Source: Taxillus chinensis
Lineage: Eukaryota; Streptophyta; Magnoliopsida; Santalales; Loranthaceae
Length of the DNA: 64,000 nucleotides
Assembly: GCA_023512835.1 (NCBI GenBank)
Contig: CM042089.1
Coordinates: forward strand, 20,340,438 to 20,404,437
Direction: 5' to 3'
Of the stretch, positions 47,830 to 58,041 are shown piece after piece. Position 1 is the first letter of the stretch, and each line of letters starts with the position of its first letter. Below the pieces are notes generated by a model that searched no databases, was not told the origin of the DNA, and saw nothing but the letters and a program-made list of their open reading frames with translations. Made by a program: the position numbers and the translations under genes.

Positions 47830-49430
47830 GAAGACTTAACATGGTGATTAAATCTTTGAAGCTAAAATAACCTCATATGTGGATACTCATGTTTTGGTCA
47901 GAGCTTGGCTTGAATTGGAACTTGGAGCTTGGTTTCTAGGTTAATTTAATCTGTGGATTCATTGTAGGTAGGTGATTATAATCTTTGTATCTTCTTTACA
48001 TTCCTATTTCTCTATAGCTTTAGGGTAGAAGATGTAGCAGCAAGTATGAACCTTAGGTGGTATGATTTGCGGTTAATTGGGAATTGATGAAAACATATGT
48101 TGTTTGAGTGTTTAATCTTATTGTTACTTCTTCTAAGTACTTAAGAGTACGTTTTATGGGTATATGCATGCTTGGGAATGAGATTTAACTGGTATAACTG
48201 GGCTATAGGGTGAAACCACAGGATGAATGCAGTCGAAGGGCTGCTTCTGGCAAGCAGCTTGATGCTTGCTTGAGGCTCTAGTGTCAAGCCAGCCTCGAGC
48301 AAGGCATCAAGCATGAGGGTCGAGCAGGGTTTTGAGCAGGAGTGTCGAGTTAGGTAGAGCGTCAAGCAAGCTCGAAGTTGAAGTAGCTCGAAGCCTAGGG
48401 AGTGTCGAGTATAGCATCACGCAATTTTCGAATGGAAAGCGTCAAACAGAGGCTTGAGCAGTTGGGCAGCATTGTTTGAAACCCGTGTTTTGTGTATAAA
48501 ATAAATTCTTTCGTCTTTTTTTTAATATGGAATATTGTTATTTACTTGGCATGAAATGTTAATTGATTTGAATATGATTATGAGTTTAGAATCTCATGGC
48601 ATTTGTGGGCTTGGATGTTGGCATTTTGTTGGTTTTATTGGCGGTTTAATCGAGGTCCCATGTAAGGCTGATTGGAGGCCGAGGTCCCCTATATGGCTGG
48701 TTAACTGCGTGAGGTCTCATATGTGGTAGGCTTGGCATCGTATTCCCACATATGATTGGCAGGCTATGAGAGCTTCATTGTATGTTGGCTTGATTTGATG
48801 TAACGATGATTGATGTATTATATTATTATTGTGAATTGTTGTGATTTCATTTGTATTTCGTAGGACACTGCACTGACACATGCATACACTAAACATGTAA
48901 TCGTAGATGTTAGTTTTGGTAGGGTGGTGTGGAGTTGTAGGTCACCTACTGGCATTGGTGCTCACTCTACATTGTTATTATGTCTTTTCAGGTTTCGGCA
49001 GGAGGTAGCCATTAGATTCATTGTTGAGCAGACTAGACCCTATTGATGTAGGGGACTTTTCTTGTTTATCCTCTAGTTGACTTATAGTTTTGCATTATTA
49101 TTTTCTTTCTTTTCGGACATGGGTCCGTGACCATTGTATTGTTGGATACTTTTCTTTGGTTTTCGATTAGTATGAGTTAATTAACACGATACTTGGGTGC
49201 CATGTGATAGATATTATGTTTTTAGTTACATGTTATTGCGTATGAGTTGATTAACACGATACTTTGGTTTTCTATCAGTATGAGTTGATTGTATAGGTGC
49301 ATTTAGGGCAACACTCGCTGTGCGACGTCATTTTTGGTGTTGGTTATCAATTCCTTGCTTTCGGGTGCGAGCTTGGGGTAGTCGCGTTCCCGGTTTCAGG
49401 TCTTTTGGAGTTGGAGGCATGACATCATTT
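47830..49430 (+). mobile_element. Gypsy-type LTR relic with internal minirepeats
   Basis: The non-coding tract shows features of long plant gypsy LTRs: a TCGAGC/GTCAAGC-rich section at 48235-48465, GAGGTCCC.TATATGGCTG-like minirepeats of about 43 bases at 48640-48780, a duplicated TGAGTT.ATTAACACGATAC word at about 49170 and 49247, and an end near GGAGGCATGACA at about 49413-49424. It resembles, in the opposite orientation, the tract at 38465-40085. No internal coding region was found, so it may be a solo LTR; ends are approximate. Confidence 0.45.
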
Positions 49431-49628
49431 AACTATTTGTACAAAAGCTTAATAGTCTCTATATTATTGCAATTTCAAACATAAAAAGTGATATAGGTTT
49501 CAATGTTGGGGAAAATAAAGTTGTGCCTCTATAATGCTTGTAAACCTTACGGTAAAAAAAAAAAGTCAAATTAAAGGCCTCTTTCTTGAAATAATTCTTT
49601 TTGATAACTGATTTGAAATATCGATGAG

Positions 49629-49768
49629 AACATCTCCAATGAATTAGTTAAAGGCATAACTAAAGTTATATTTTCCTAAAAAAAAAATCAATGCATTAGT
49701 TAAATGTATAGCTAAAATAATAAAAAAAACAAGTTTTTACTTTTGCTTTTACTTTAGTTGGAGATGTT
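49629..49768. mobile_element. 140-bp MITE with 11-bp terminal inverted repeats
   Basis: AACATCTCCAA at 49629-49639 and TTGGAGATGTT at 49758-49768 are exact inverted repeats. The internal sequence also pairs partly (TAGTTAAAGG against CTTTAGT). Words such as CATCTCCAAT recur near 51090, where at least one related but damaged copy lies. No clear target duplication. Confidence 0.65.
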
Positions 49769-49789
49769 ATGTCATCAAATAATCAAAAT

Positions 49790-50890
49790 TCCATATTTAC
49801 CCCAGCCTGTGTCGCCCCCTCCACAGCCTCCTCCCTCTGCATCACTCCCTCCCCTTGTCACCACCTCTACGGCCCCCTCCCCCCCATTGCTCCTCCCCTC
49901 CTCCACAGTCCCGCCGCACCCGCCACACATTACCTCTCCTCCACGGCCTTATCCCCTCTGCATTGTCCCCCCTCTCTATATCTCCCATGTCAAGCCATCC
50001 TATCCCTCCATCTTGGCTCCGTGCCCCTCCTCCCCGCCAAGCAATCCCATCCCTCCATCGAACTCCCGTCTAGCGGCAGCCCCTCGTCATGTGGCCCCCC
50101 CCCCCCCCTCTTCACTGGCTTCTCTTGTTGCTCCCCCTCCCCATGGCCCTTTTCCCAGATATGCTTGTGCACAGATCTATTGCCCCTCCCCACTCTCTCC
50201 CTTCCCCAGCTAGGGCTACAAACGAACCGAGCCAAATAGTAAGGTGTTCAAACGTGTTCGTTACTCTTTATTAACGAACCGAATTGAACACGAGTTTTGA
50301 ACTATGATGTTCATGAACTTTTCATGAACTATTACGAATACAATTACAAAATTATAAAATCTACAAAATGAATTCACACTGTAAACTTATCTAAAAAGTA
50401 CAATTAATTAATTGTTAGGTTATGTTATCTTTGTTTAATATGTTTAAACAATTGTTATATGTAGTTCATGAAAAATATTATAATAATAGTAATAATAAAT
50501 AAATAAATCAAAAACATATTTTTTTATTTAATAATAATATATAAAATATATGCTTATTTAATAAAAAAATATTTATATTTAATAAAACAACTTTTATACA
50601 TATTAATTGATTTTTTAATTTCCCGTTCACAAATAATTTTTACAAAATGAATAATATTTACGAACTGTTCGTGAATGTTCGCAATCATGTTCATGAATAT
50701 AATAATAGTGTTCGCGAACTGTTCGCGAACGATACTATTCCTTAACAAACGAACATAAACGATCTTTTATCGAGTCGAACGAGAGGTTATTCATGAACGT
50801 TTTATTCATTTACATCCCTAATGGCAGCGCCTTCCCCCCTCTCTCCCTTGTCACCGCCCGTCACGTGTTACCCTCCTCGGCAAAGTCGAC
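49790..50890. repeat. C-rich low-complexity tract, split by an insertion
   Basis: From 49790 to 50210 the plus strand is dominated by C and T (words like CCCCCTCC, a run of 13 C at 50096-50108). The same composition resumes at 50821-50885 after the inserted element 50211-50820, so the tract was probably continuous before that insertion. Long open frames exist on both strands because stop codons are rare in such DNA; none looks like a protein. Confidence 0.7.
50211..50820 (-). mobile_element. Full-length inverted copy of the TAGGGCTGTA repeat family
   Basis: It is the reverse-orientation partner of 32872-33560. The left end TAGGGCTACAAACGAACC corresponds to that element's right end, and the right end TTCATTTACATCCCTA to its left end. 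GTTCGTGAA, GTTCGCGAAC and CATGAAC words recur near both ends and the centre is AT-rich. It interrupts the C-rich tract. The flanking 8-mers share only CAGC, so a target duplication is not demonstrable. Confidence 0.72.
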
Positions 50891-51290
50891 TTCAAGTGTT
50901 GGCTTTGACTCCATGGGACAGATTTGTTTACTTCTACTATGACAAAATCAGGATAGTTTAGAAAAAATAAAATTAAGCAAAAAATATATATGATATGACA
51001 TTAAAGTACAATTAGCTAAAATGGTACTATAAGGCTATCTTTAATCTTTTAGCAAAAGTAATAGCAATATTTAACTAATTATCATCTCCAATATATTAGT
51101 CAAACTGTTAGTAAAAGCAAAAAAGAAAAAGAAGCTAAATATGGCTTTAGTTTTTGCTTTGGCTGTTAATGCCAGTTTAGTAAAGCAAACAAGTTTCCAA
51201 CCCAGTCCCTCCTAGTCTTCCCCCCCCCCTCGAGCGGCAACAAATATTCGAATATATCGTTAGAGATGCTATTAGCCGAATGTAATTTAA

Positions 51291-52253
51291 GATCATCTTT
51301 AATAGTTTTAGGTAAATTTTCTTAGCTAAATTTATATTTAGCTTATTAAATATAGCTCTAGCTAAGAATAACTCCAATAGTTTTAACTAATTTAAATTAT
51401 TTAATTTATTTTTTCCTAATTTACCCTCATAATACTCTTTCTTATTTAATGTTTGTGTATTTGGCATGAATGACAATTTAGGGTTTTTAGGTAAGAGAAT
51501 GATATGGTAGTATCATTTAAAGTTATAATTTTAGCCAAATTTAACTTACATTTTTGTTAAAGTTAAGTATAGTTTATGTTATAGTTACATTATTGGAGAA
51601 AAAGTTTATAGAATTTAAGCTGAATTTGACTTTAACTTTTCTTTTAACTAATGCATATTTAAGAGCATTTCCAACGGTCTTAAAGCACTCATAGTGGAAT
51701 TTGACAAGCCGATATTTTAAAGTTTGATATTTAATAAAGTTTTTAGTTAAGATACATATTTCGAGTCGAATTCGTGGATAATATTACTCTATGTAGGTAA
51801 ATTTATTTAAACATTTAGCTATTCCACTGTGAGTGTTCTTAACTAAAGCAAAAGTTGAAGTCAAATTTATTTTAAATTTTATAAGATTCTTCTCCAATAG
51901 AGTAACTATAACATAAGTTATATTTAGCTTTAATAAAAAAAATTAATCTCAATTTGGTTAAAGTTATACTTTAGCTAATATTGCCACATCATTCTCTTAC
52001 CTCAAAACTCCAATTTGCCCTTCACACCAAATACACAACATTAAAAAAGAGAGAGTGAGAGTATTTTGAAGGTACATTAAAAAAAATAAATTAAGCAATT
52101 AAAATTAGCTAAAACTATTGAAGTTGTTCTTAGGTAAAAGTATATCTAGCAAGTTAAATATAGATTTAGCTAATAAAAATTAGTTAACAAATGCTATAAC
52201 AAGTTAAATATAAATTTGACTAAGAAAACTTATCTAACACTATTGAAGATGTT
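51291..52253. mobile_element. Foldback element with about 360-410-bp inverted arms
   Basis: The left arm (51291-51650) and the right arm (51840-52253) are reverse complements along nearly their whole length with moderate divergence. Matching word pairs include CATCTTTAATAG/CTATTGAAGATG, GGTAAGAGAATGATATGG/CCACATCATTCTCTTACC and TTTGACTTTAACTTTT/AAAAGTTGAAGTCAAA. The right arm has an extra stretch of about 55 bases that repeats a TTTAGCTAA.TATATTTA unit. TTAA flanks both ends (51287-51290 and 52254-52257), a possible target duplication. The centre is interrupted by a second element. No coding potential. Confidence 0.78.
51684..51836. mobile_element. 153-bp MITE nested in the foldback element
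   Basis: Terminal inverted repeats: AGCACTCATAGTGGAAT at 51684-51700 and ATTCCACTGTGAGTGT at 51821-51836. The exact hexamer TCTTAA lies on both sides (51678-51683 and 51837-51842) and reads as target duplication. Without it, the two foldback arms would meet across about 30 bases. Confidence 0.75.
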
Positions 52254-52560
52254 TTAAGCAAACTACATATTATTTTAGCTAATAAAATTTAGCTACAATT
52301 GTTAGAGATGCTCGTAAATCCTCTTTACGATTTTAATTTCAATAGATGTAGGCAATTATCATTTAAAAATAGAGATAGTATGTTTGATAAACAATTGTTT
52401 GATGTGATAAATGAAAAAGTAGTAAAAAAAATCATAATTTCAGGAGAGTATTGTTAAATTACCTCATCATGATATCATGAAATCTTATTATCCAATGATA
52501 ATTATTTATTTTATTTGAAAAAATTATTATGATTGAGTCATTTAGGATATGTTTACTTAT

Positions 52561-52740
52561 CTTATTTTATGTTTTTGTTTTCAAAATATAGTAGCTATTT
52601 TCATATGTTGGAAACTAAAAATAATAAAAAGTTATTTTCATTTTATGAAACATCTAGAATAAAAATATTTTTTGGTTTTCAATTTTCTATTTTTCTTACT
52701 TAAAAATAATAACTTTTTGAAAACAAAAACAGAAAACAAG
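52561..52740. mobile_element. 180-bp MITE with 26-bp terminal inverted repeats
   Basis: The left terminus (52561-52586, CTTATTTTATG then TTTTTGTTTTCAAAA) and the right terminus (52715-52740, TTTTGAAAACAAAAA then CAGAAAACAAG) pair at 24 of 26 positions. The GTTTTTGTTTTC/GAAAACAAAAAC words are typical of a common plant MITE type; related short pieces occur elsewhere in the window (for example near 30485). Confidence 0.7.
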
Positions 52741-53042
52741 TAATTATAGAGTTTTCCTTCAACAAAATTTTAGTATATTTATTTTTTTATTAAATTTATA
52801 TTATATATGTGTGTGTGTGAGTGTGTGTGACAGAGAGAGGGAAAAAATTTTAAAACGAGAAAATGAAATTCAAACACATTTAATTTCAAAATTTATATTA
52901 AAAAAATTCATGACTAAGACGATTACGAAGATTTTAATAAAAAGAAAAAGAAAATAGGAGAGAGAGCCAAAACTTATGAAAAGTAATAAATAGTTTTCTT
53001 ATTAAAGTAATAAAAATAATAATGTATTCACAAAATATCCCC

Positions 53043-53070
53043 AAACCCTAATCTCCTCTGCCTATAAGTA
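53043..53070 (+). promoter_or_regulatory. Cyclophilin core promoter: telobox and TATA box
   Basis: A TATA-like CTATAAGTA at 53062-53070 is preceded by AAACCCTAA (telobox) at about 53043-53052 and followed by another AAAACCCTAC at about 53080-53090. The transcription start is expected about 30 bases after the TATA box, near 53095, just before the proposed first leader exon end at 53123. Teloboxes next to TATA boxes are common in plant genes for growth and protein synthesis. Confidence 0.55.
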
Positions 53071-53123
53071 CACTTCTCCAAAAACCCTACAACGCCAGCC
53101 CCCCGAATTCGACCCATACACAG

Positions 53124-53980
53124 GTACTCCTGCTCCCCTCTCTTGTTATTTTCCGAACCATTTCCATGTGAATTTTTCCATTTTCAGTCTTCGTAGTTGT
53201 TTGAATTTTAGATGCTGTCGAATCCGAGCACATATCGAAGGCTTTCAGGTTCGATTGTGAAATGCCTGTGGAGCTCAAAGACTGTGCAATATCATAAATT
53301 GTCATTCCTACGATATGTCCTCAGATGTTTTGCGTGTTTTGAGGGCTCTATGTTTGATGATATACATTGTTGATGCTTTATGCTGTTGTGTGTTTCATGT
53401 TGTCTACAAACACCATTTTTTTTTTTGGTTCTCTGTCCTTTTAAAGGGTTCAAATTTTTAGAAGTTTAAAATTCTGTAAAATTCCACTCCTTCACCCCCA
53501 CCCATTATGTTTACCAAAGGAAGCATGTAGGTATTGACTGCACATCTAATTATTTATGGGTATAATCCGTAGTTTGATATTGGACACTCAATGAAACTTG
53601 TATTTAGTGACCGTTCTGATGTGTGTTTTATGGGTTTATGCCTGGTTTCTCCCTGGGAGCCTCAATGGAACTTGTAACTTGAACTTGTTTTCTTGTATTA
53701 CGTCAAAGAATGGAAAATTTATTGGTAATTGAAAGATAAATTCATGAGGTGATTGAGATCCATCGGTTGGATTATGTCCTTGCACTTTTTACTATATCCA
53801 TCCCTTAATATAATAGGATGGTAAATAAACTACTATAATTTGTAGCGTTGAGATCCATCTACCTTTTGGGGCATGAAGTTTGAAATTGTGTTATGTTTAC
53901 TGCTTCTCATGTTTTAAAGGATCTAGTTCGAATATTTGATGAGATTTTATATTTCTTGGAAAGCATTAGATTATTGACAG
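53124..53980 (+). other. Intron in the 5' UTR of the cyclophilin gene
   Basis: A donor ACACAG|GTACTC at 53123/53124 and a T-rich acceptor TTATTGACAG|GGCG at 53980/53981 enclose 857 bases without coding signal. The acceptor lies 24 bases before the start codon. Leader introns of this kind often raise expression in plants; splicing is predicted from sequence only. Confidence 0.55.
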
Positions 53981-54004
53981 GGCGTTTCGAATTGGAACCG
54001 AAAA

Positions 54005-54532
54005 ATGGTTAAGCCAAACCCACGGGTGTTCTTTGACATAGCAATTAGAAAAATCCAGACAGGCCGAATTGTGATGGAGCTGTTTGCTGATGTCACCCCT
54101 AAAACTGCTGAAAATTTCCGTGCGCTCTGCACGGGGGAGAAAGGGATTGGAAAAGTTGGGAAGCGCTTGCATTACAAGGGATCATCATTCCACCGCATCA
54201 TCCCTAGCTTCATGTGTCAGGGTGGGGATTTTACACGGGGTAATGGGATGGGTGGGGAATCAATCTATGGAAACAAATTTGCAGATGAGAACTTCAAGCT
54301 GAAGCATGATTCCGTTGGAGTGCTCTCCATGGCGAATGCAGGGCCAGACACCAATGGCTCTCAGTTTTTCATTTGCACTGAGAAGACCCCGTGGCTTGAT
54401 GGGAAGCATGTTGTGTTTGGCAAAGTTGTTGAAGGACTTAGTGTGGTTAAAGAAATGGAGAAGATGGGAACAAGCGGGGGACAACCTAAAGCCGATGTTG
54501 TTATTGAAGACTGTGGTGAGGTAACAGAGTGA
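54005..54532 (+). CDS. Cytosolic-type cyclophilin, peptidyl-prolyl cis-trans isomerase
   Basis: The coding region is intronless and gives 175 residues, the size of single-domain plant cyclophilins of the 18-19 kDa group. The cyclophilin fold covers nearly the whole protein. Catalytic and cyclosporin-binding residues known from human CypA are all present: Arg64, Phe69 and Gln72 in [13 protein letters not shown], Phe122 in GSQFFICT, Trp130 in PWLDG and His135 in GKHVVFG. The plant-type divergent loop (KGIGKVGK, residues 46-53) follows Cys42, and Cys170 is near the end; these cysteines take part in redox control in some relatives. There is no signal or transit peptide, so it is probably cytosolic or nuclear. 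It should catalyse proline isomerisation during folding. The leader contains a predicted intron and the promoter a TATA box with teloboxes. RAF1 lies downstream in convergent orientation. The start [12 protein letters not shown] fits the family. Confidence 0.96.
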   Translation: MVKPNPRVFFDIAIRKIQTGRIVMELFADVTPKTAENFRALCTGEKGIGKVGKRLHYKGSSFHRIIPSFMCQGGDFTRGNGMGGESIYGNKFADENFKLKHDSVGVLSMANAGPDTNGSQFFICTEKTPWLDGKHVVFGKVVEGLSVVKEMEKMGTSGGQPKADVVIEDCGEVTE

Positions 54533-55320
54533 ATCGCGAGGATGCTTGATGCAATATTGTAAAGCTTGGGACTAGTAGTTTTTGTACTCATTGAAAGCTA
54601 AACCTTCAGCCTGCTATTATTTTTGCTTGGTCTATTGTCAATGCTTCTTATATGCCCCAAGTTTTTAAGATAGCTTGCAGCTATAGCTGATACGCAGTAG
54701 TAGATTAGCACCATCATCGCCGATACAAAAATAAACAACATAAAATGTCTGGCTGCATCTTTAGCTTGTTTTCAAATGAGCTCCTTCCTGCTTCATGGCA
54801 TTGAGATTGAGCATTCAATTTCAACCACCCATCTATCTTCGCTATTATATAAGCACGTTGAACGTTGTGGAGCAACAAATTTCTTCAATGTTGCCACAAT
54901 CTAGTGGATTTTGGAAGGGTCTCTCAGTGGCAGGAAAAGTTGGGCTTAAGCCACATTGCATCTCAGAAGCTTTGGCTGCAACTGACAATCTAATTGTTTG
55001 CTGAAAGGCTCTGGAATTAGGTAAGCGATCAGGAATAAATAGCGCATAGTTCTAATTTCTGCTTCGGTATTTATCAGGAATAAATACACCGTCAAGCTTT
55101 AGTTCCAAAACGATCAGTAATAGTGGACGACAATGAGATTAAAACCTGTCATTTTAAGAATAATTCTGAGAGAAATGTAACCAAACTTCTGGACAACATA
55201 TGCAGATCACAAGGTACAGTACACTAAAAAACCAGACATCAAAACACCAACATATGTAAGGATATGAGATACCAAATTTCATAGCAAGGGAAATCCCATA
55301 TACCCCTCAAAAATGGCTTC
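54533..55320. other. Convergent intergenic region
   Basis: This holds the 3' UTRs of the cyclophilin gene (from the left) and of RAF1 (from the right). An open stretch at 54795-55004 has no family resemblance. No further gene seen. Confidence 0.6.
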
Positions 55321-56688
55321 CTACTCCCAATCTTCCTCACTAAGCTGATCATCGAACTCCTCTTTTGGAGGCCTCACCACCAACACCACCGTCCCTAAGC
55401 TCTCTCCCACATCCATTTCCTTCAACACTGACCCTCTCTCCACCTTCAAACCTCCGCTGCTGCCAAAGACATCGCCATTGTTGCTGGAAACGGCCGTTAA
55501 GTAAAACCCATCATCCACAGCCACCTCCTTCCTCCCCCTGTCTGCCACAACCAATATAGGTTCCTCCTTGTACCACCTATTGACTTTCCACGGCAAAGCC
55601 CTTGCATCCGGGAAAGCCACTGCCACGAAGCTGCCACCGTCGAGCGTCGCCAAGGGCTCCCACCGGGGCAGCACCACCCACCGCTGCCACCCCTTCTCCG
55701 CCACAATTGCACCAAATTGCCCCTCGGGTTTACACTCCCACGGCGCCTCCAGCAACTCCTTTTCCCTCTCCTCCGCCCTACACACAGGCAAAATCGCCAC
55801 CGAACTCGCCTCCGTCACCTCCCCCATCTTCAACCTCACGACCGGAACCTTCAACGGGGCCTCGGTTTCGGTCCCTACAGCGGCCGAATTTCGCCCCAAT
55901 TCAGCCGCTATGGCGGCCTTTGCCGCCTCGCTCTCGGCTGCCTCCGCCGCTAACTGGAGCGCCGCCGTGCGTTGCGGGGAAGGGTTGCGGTGCTCGCGGC
56001 TCTGCCAGAGCCGCATGAAGGCGAGGCAGTCGCCGGGGAGGGAAGCATCGAAGCGGTCCCAGGCGCTCTGGCCCCGCTGGCGCGGGAAGTCCTTGATGGC
56101 GCGGGCGAGCTCCTGGGCGGCCTTGGGGTCGAGGCGGGCGGCGGCGGCGTGGCGGGCGGCGGCAGCGCGCTGGGGGGAGTTTAGGAAGCGGAGCTCATAG
56201 AGGACCTGGTAGGAGCCGGAGGAGTCGAAAAAGGCGAGGGTTTGGGTGTCGGCGAAGAGTGGGGAGCGGAGGAGGGAGTCGCGGACCTGGGCGGCGACGG
56301 TGAGGCGGCTCTGGTCGACGCCGGAAATGCCGGTGGCCTCCTCGAGGGAAGGGGGGGTGAAGCCATCGTGGTAGAGGGAGGGGATGAGGGGGGCGTATTG
56401 ATGCCAGAGGCCGAGCCGGTCGGTGACGATCTCAAGGCGACGGGCGGCGGAGAGGGACTGGAATTGGGGCGGGAGAGGGGCGGGGGGAGGGCGGAAGGGC
56501 TGGTACAGATTTTGGTTGGCGGGCGGAGGTGGCGGGTTTGCGGTGGCGGAGATAGGTTTCCGGGAGGTAGGTGGCGGAGGACATGTGCGAAGGTGGCGGC
56601 GGAGGAGATGAGTTTTAGGGAGGAATGTGGCGGCGGTGGAGAAGATACAGGAGGCGGTGGCGGTGGTGGTGACGGTGGGAGAGAGCAT
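55321..56688 (-). CDS. RAF1: Rubisco accumulation factor 1, chloroplast precursor
   Basis: A single-exon frame of 455 residues. Residues 1 to about 50 are rich in Ser/Thr/Ala/Pro and basic residues with few acids, as expected for a chloroplast transit peptide. The helical N-terminal domain follows (about 75-265), with QFQSLSAARRLEIVTDRLGL (residues 75-94), LWHQYAPLIPSLYHDGFTPP, LEEATGISGVDQSRLTVAAQ and AWDRFDASLPGDCLAFMRLW. A short variable linker at about 265-280 leads to the beta-rich C-terminal dimerisation domain (about 281-440) with VPVVRLKMGEV, WQRWVVLPRWEPLA and LPWKVNRWYKEEPILVVADR. The acidic tail ends SEEDWE. RAF1 dimers bind folded RbcL subunits after the chaperonin, stabilise RbcL dimers and help form the L8 core, then leave when RbcS binds. 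The gene is strongly GC-rich compared with its surroundings. Intact frame, normal length. Confidence 0.95.
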   Translation of the reverse strand: MLSPTVTTTATASCIFSTAATFLPKTHLLRRHLRTCPPPPTSRKPISATANPPPPPANQNLYQPFRPPPAPLPPQFQSLSAARRLEIVTDRLGLWHQYAPLIPSLYHDGFTPPSLEEATGISGVDQSRLTVAAQVRDSLLRSPLFADTQTLAFFDSSGSYQVLYELRFLNSPQRAAAARHAAAARLDPKAAQELARAIKDFPRQRGQSAWDRFDASLPGDCLAFMRLWQSREHRNPSPQRTAALQLAAEAAESEAAKAAIAAELGRNSAAVGTETEAPLKVPVVRLKMGEVTEASSVAILPVCRAEEREKELLEAPWECKPEGQFGAIVAEKGWQRWVVLPRWEPLATLDGGSFVAVAFPDARALPWKVNRWYKEEPILVVADRGRKEVAVDDGFYLTAVSSNNGDVFGSSGGLKVERGSVLKEMDVGESLGTVVLVVRPPKEEFDDQLSEEDWE

Positions 56689-57493
56689 GATTGCTGTGGT
56701 TCTGGTGGTTTGCTTACCAATATCTGCGAGTCTTTTGAGAGAGACTTTGGTCGTGTTATTTAATTATTATTTTATTTTTGAAAAAATGGAAATACGGGGT
56801 GTACTATCAATAATTTAGTAGGAAATAGGAAATATGCTATATTTTTCTGAAAATGAATTCAGGTAAACATTGAAATATTGTTGGAGTAAAACAGATGTTA
56901 AATTTTCATATAAATGCATTCGTTTTGTGATTGTAAAATATTTATTTAAAAAAAGTGCGATAGATAGAAATGACAAGTATTAAATTCTTCACTTTCCAAG
57001 GAATATTGTTTTTATTATTATTATTATTTTACAATAATACTCATCACTCAACCGTGTTTTTATTTTACTTTCCAAGCAATTCAACCATGTTTGTTTGAGT
57101 TTCGTTGGATGATAATCGTATGACATTGCTTTTGGTAAAAATTTACAACCATGTTTTTTGGGATTAACCAATAAATGTTTATAAAATTACTTGAGGTTCA
57201 AATAAAAACATTTGATTTTACGTATAAAAGAAGAACACACACATAATATATATATGTGTGTGTGTTAGTTTAAATAAATGGTGCAACAATTTATACTTAT
57301 TTGAACCATACATGTTAAATGGTGCAACAATTTTTTTAAAATAAATAAATAAAGTGTTAGTTTAAAATATAACCATACATGTTAAATTTTGCATGTGTCA
57401 AGTACTTATACTTATTTGGTAGGCGAAAATAAAATTAACGGGAATATAAATAATATGAGAATGACATTACTAAGCAATGACATTAATATGGAT
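56689..57493. other. Upstream flank of RAF1
   Basis: AT-rich, with a (TA)n/(TG)n microsatellite at about 57247-57266. The part next to the RAF1 start codon must contain its promoter; no distinct TATA box was identified. No other gene seen. Confidence 0.45.
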
Positions 57494-58041
57494 TAGGGAT
57501 GACAATTTTACCCGTACCCGCCCGTCCCGACCCGACCCGCCCCGATGGGACGGGTATTTTTTGAATTTAACGGGTAACGGGCGAGTACGGGGCAATAATT
57601 TTCTGCCCCGTCGGGTAACGAGGCGGGACGGGGCAAGCATGCCCCGCCCCTACCCGCCAAAAATCCCCGCCCCGTTAACCCGATTAGCCATGCCTAGCCC
57701 GCATACACGACCGCCCGCCTAGGCGACCGGTGTAAAAAATCCTGGCAAAATATTACCAAAATAGAGAGTCAAACCCAGGACCTCCCTTGCAAGCAACTTA
57801 TTACTCAACCATTAAACTAAACTGTTTTTATTATATAAGCTTATATATTTAGTATATATACTTATAATATAACATATTTGCATGTGGATGGGCTTAGGCC
57901 GTCAAGTGGGGCGGGGAATCCCCGCCCCGCCCCGTGCCCCGCTGGGACGGGGATGGGGCAAAACATTTAATACCCGACGGGTAATGGGGCGGGGACGGGG
58001 CGACCAAAAACCCGCCCCGCCCCGCCCCATTGCCATCCCTA
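57494..58041. mobile_element. hAT-type MITE with 8-bp target duplication
   Basis: A 548-bp element bounded by TAGGGATGACAAT on the left and ATTGCCATCCCTA on the right (imperfect terminal inverted repeats). The octamer ATATGGAT stands immediately on both sides (57486-57493 and 58042-58049), the 8-bp duplication expected for hAT transposition. The subterminal parts are very GC-rich (GACCCGACCCGCCCCG, GGGGCGGGGACGGGGC) in AT-rich surroundings. No transposase frame. The middle carries a tRNA-like segment. Confidence 0.88.
57755..57815 (-). other. tRNA-like segment (pol III A and B boxes) inside the MITE
   Basis: On the minus strand TGGTTGAGTAAT (57800-57811) resembles an A box and GGTTTGACTCT (57765-57775) a B box, with GCTTGCAAGGGAGGTC between them. 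The spacing fits a tRNA-derived promoter. It is not a complete tRNA cloverleaf. It could be the head of a SINE inserted in, or captured by, the MITE. Confidence 0.5.

Noticed and set aside
49758..50239. Pro/Ser-rich frames of about 150 residues in the C-rich tract
   Set aside because: The tract lacks stops in several frames because of composition. There is no codon bias, no conserved motif and no splice context.
55568..56763. Long frames on the plus and minus strands overlapping RAF1
   Set aside because: Shadow frames of a GC-rich gene, with low-complexity translation and no family resemblance.
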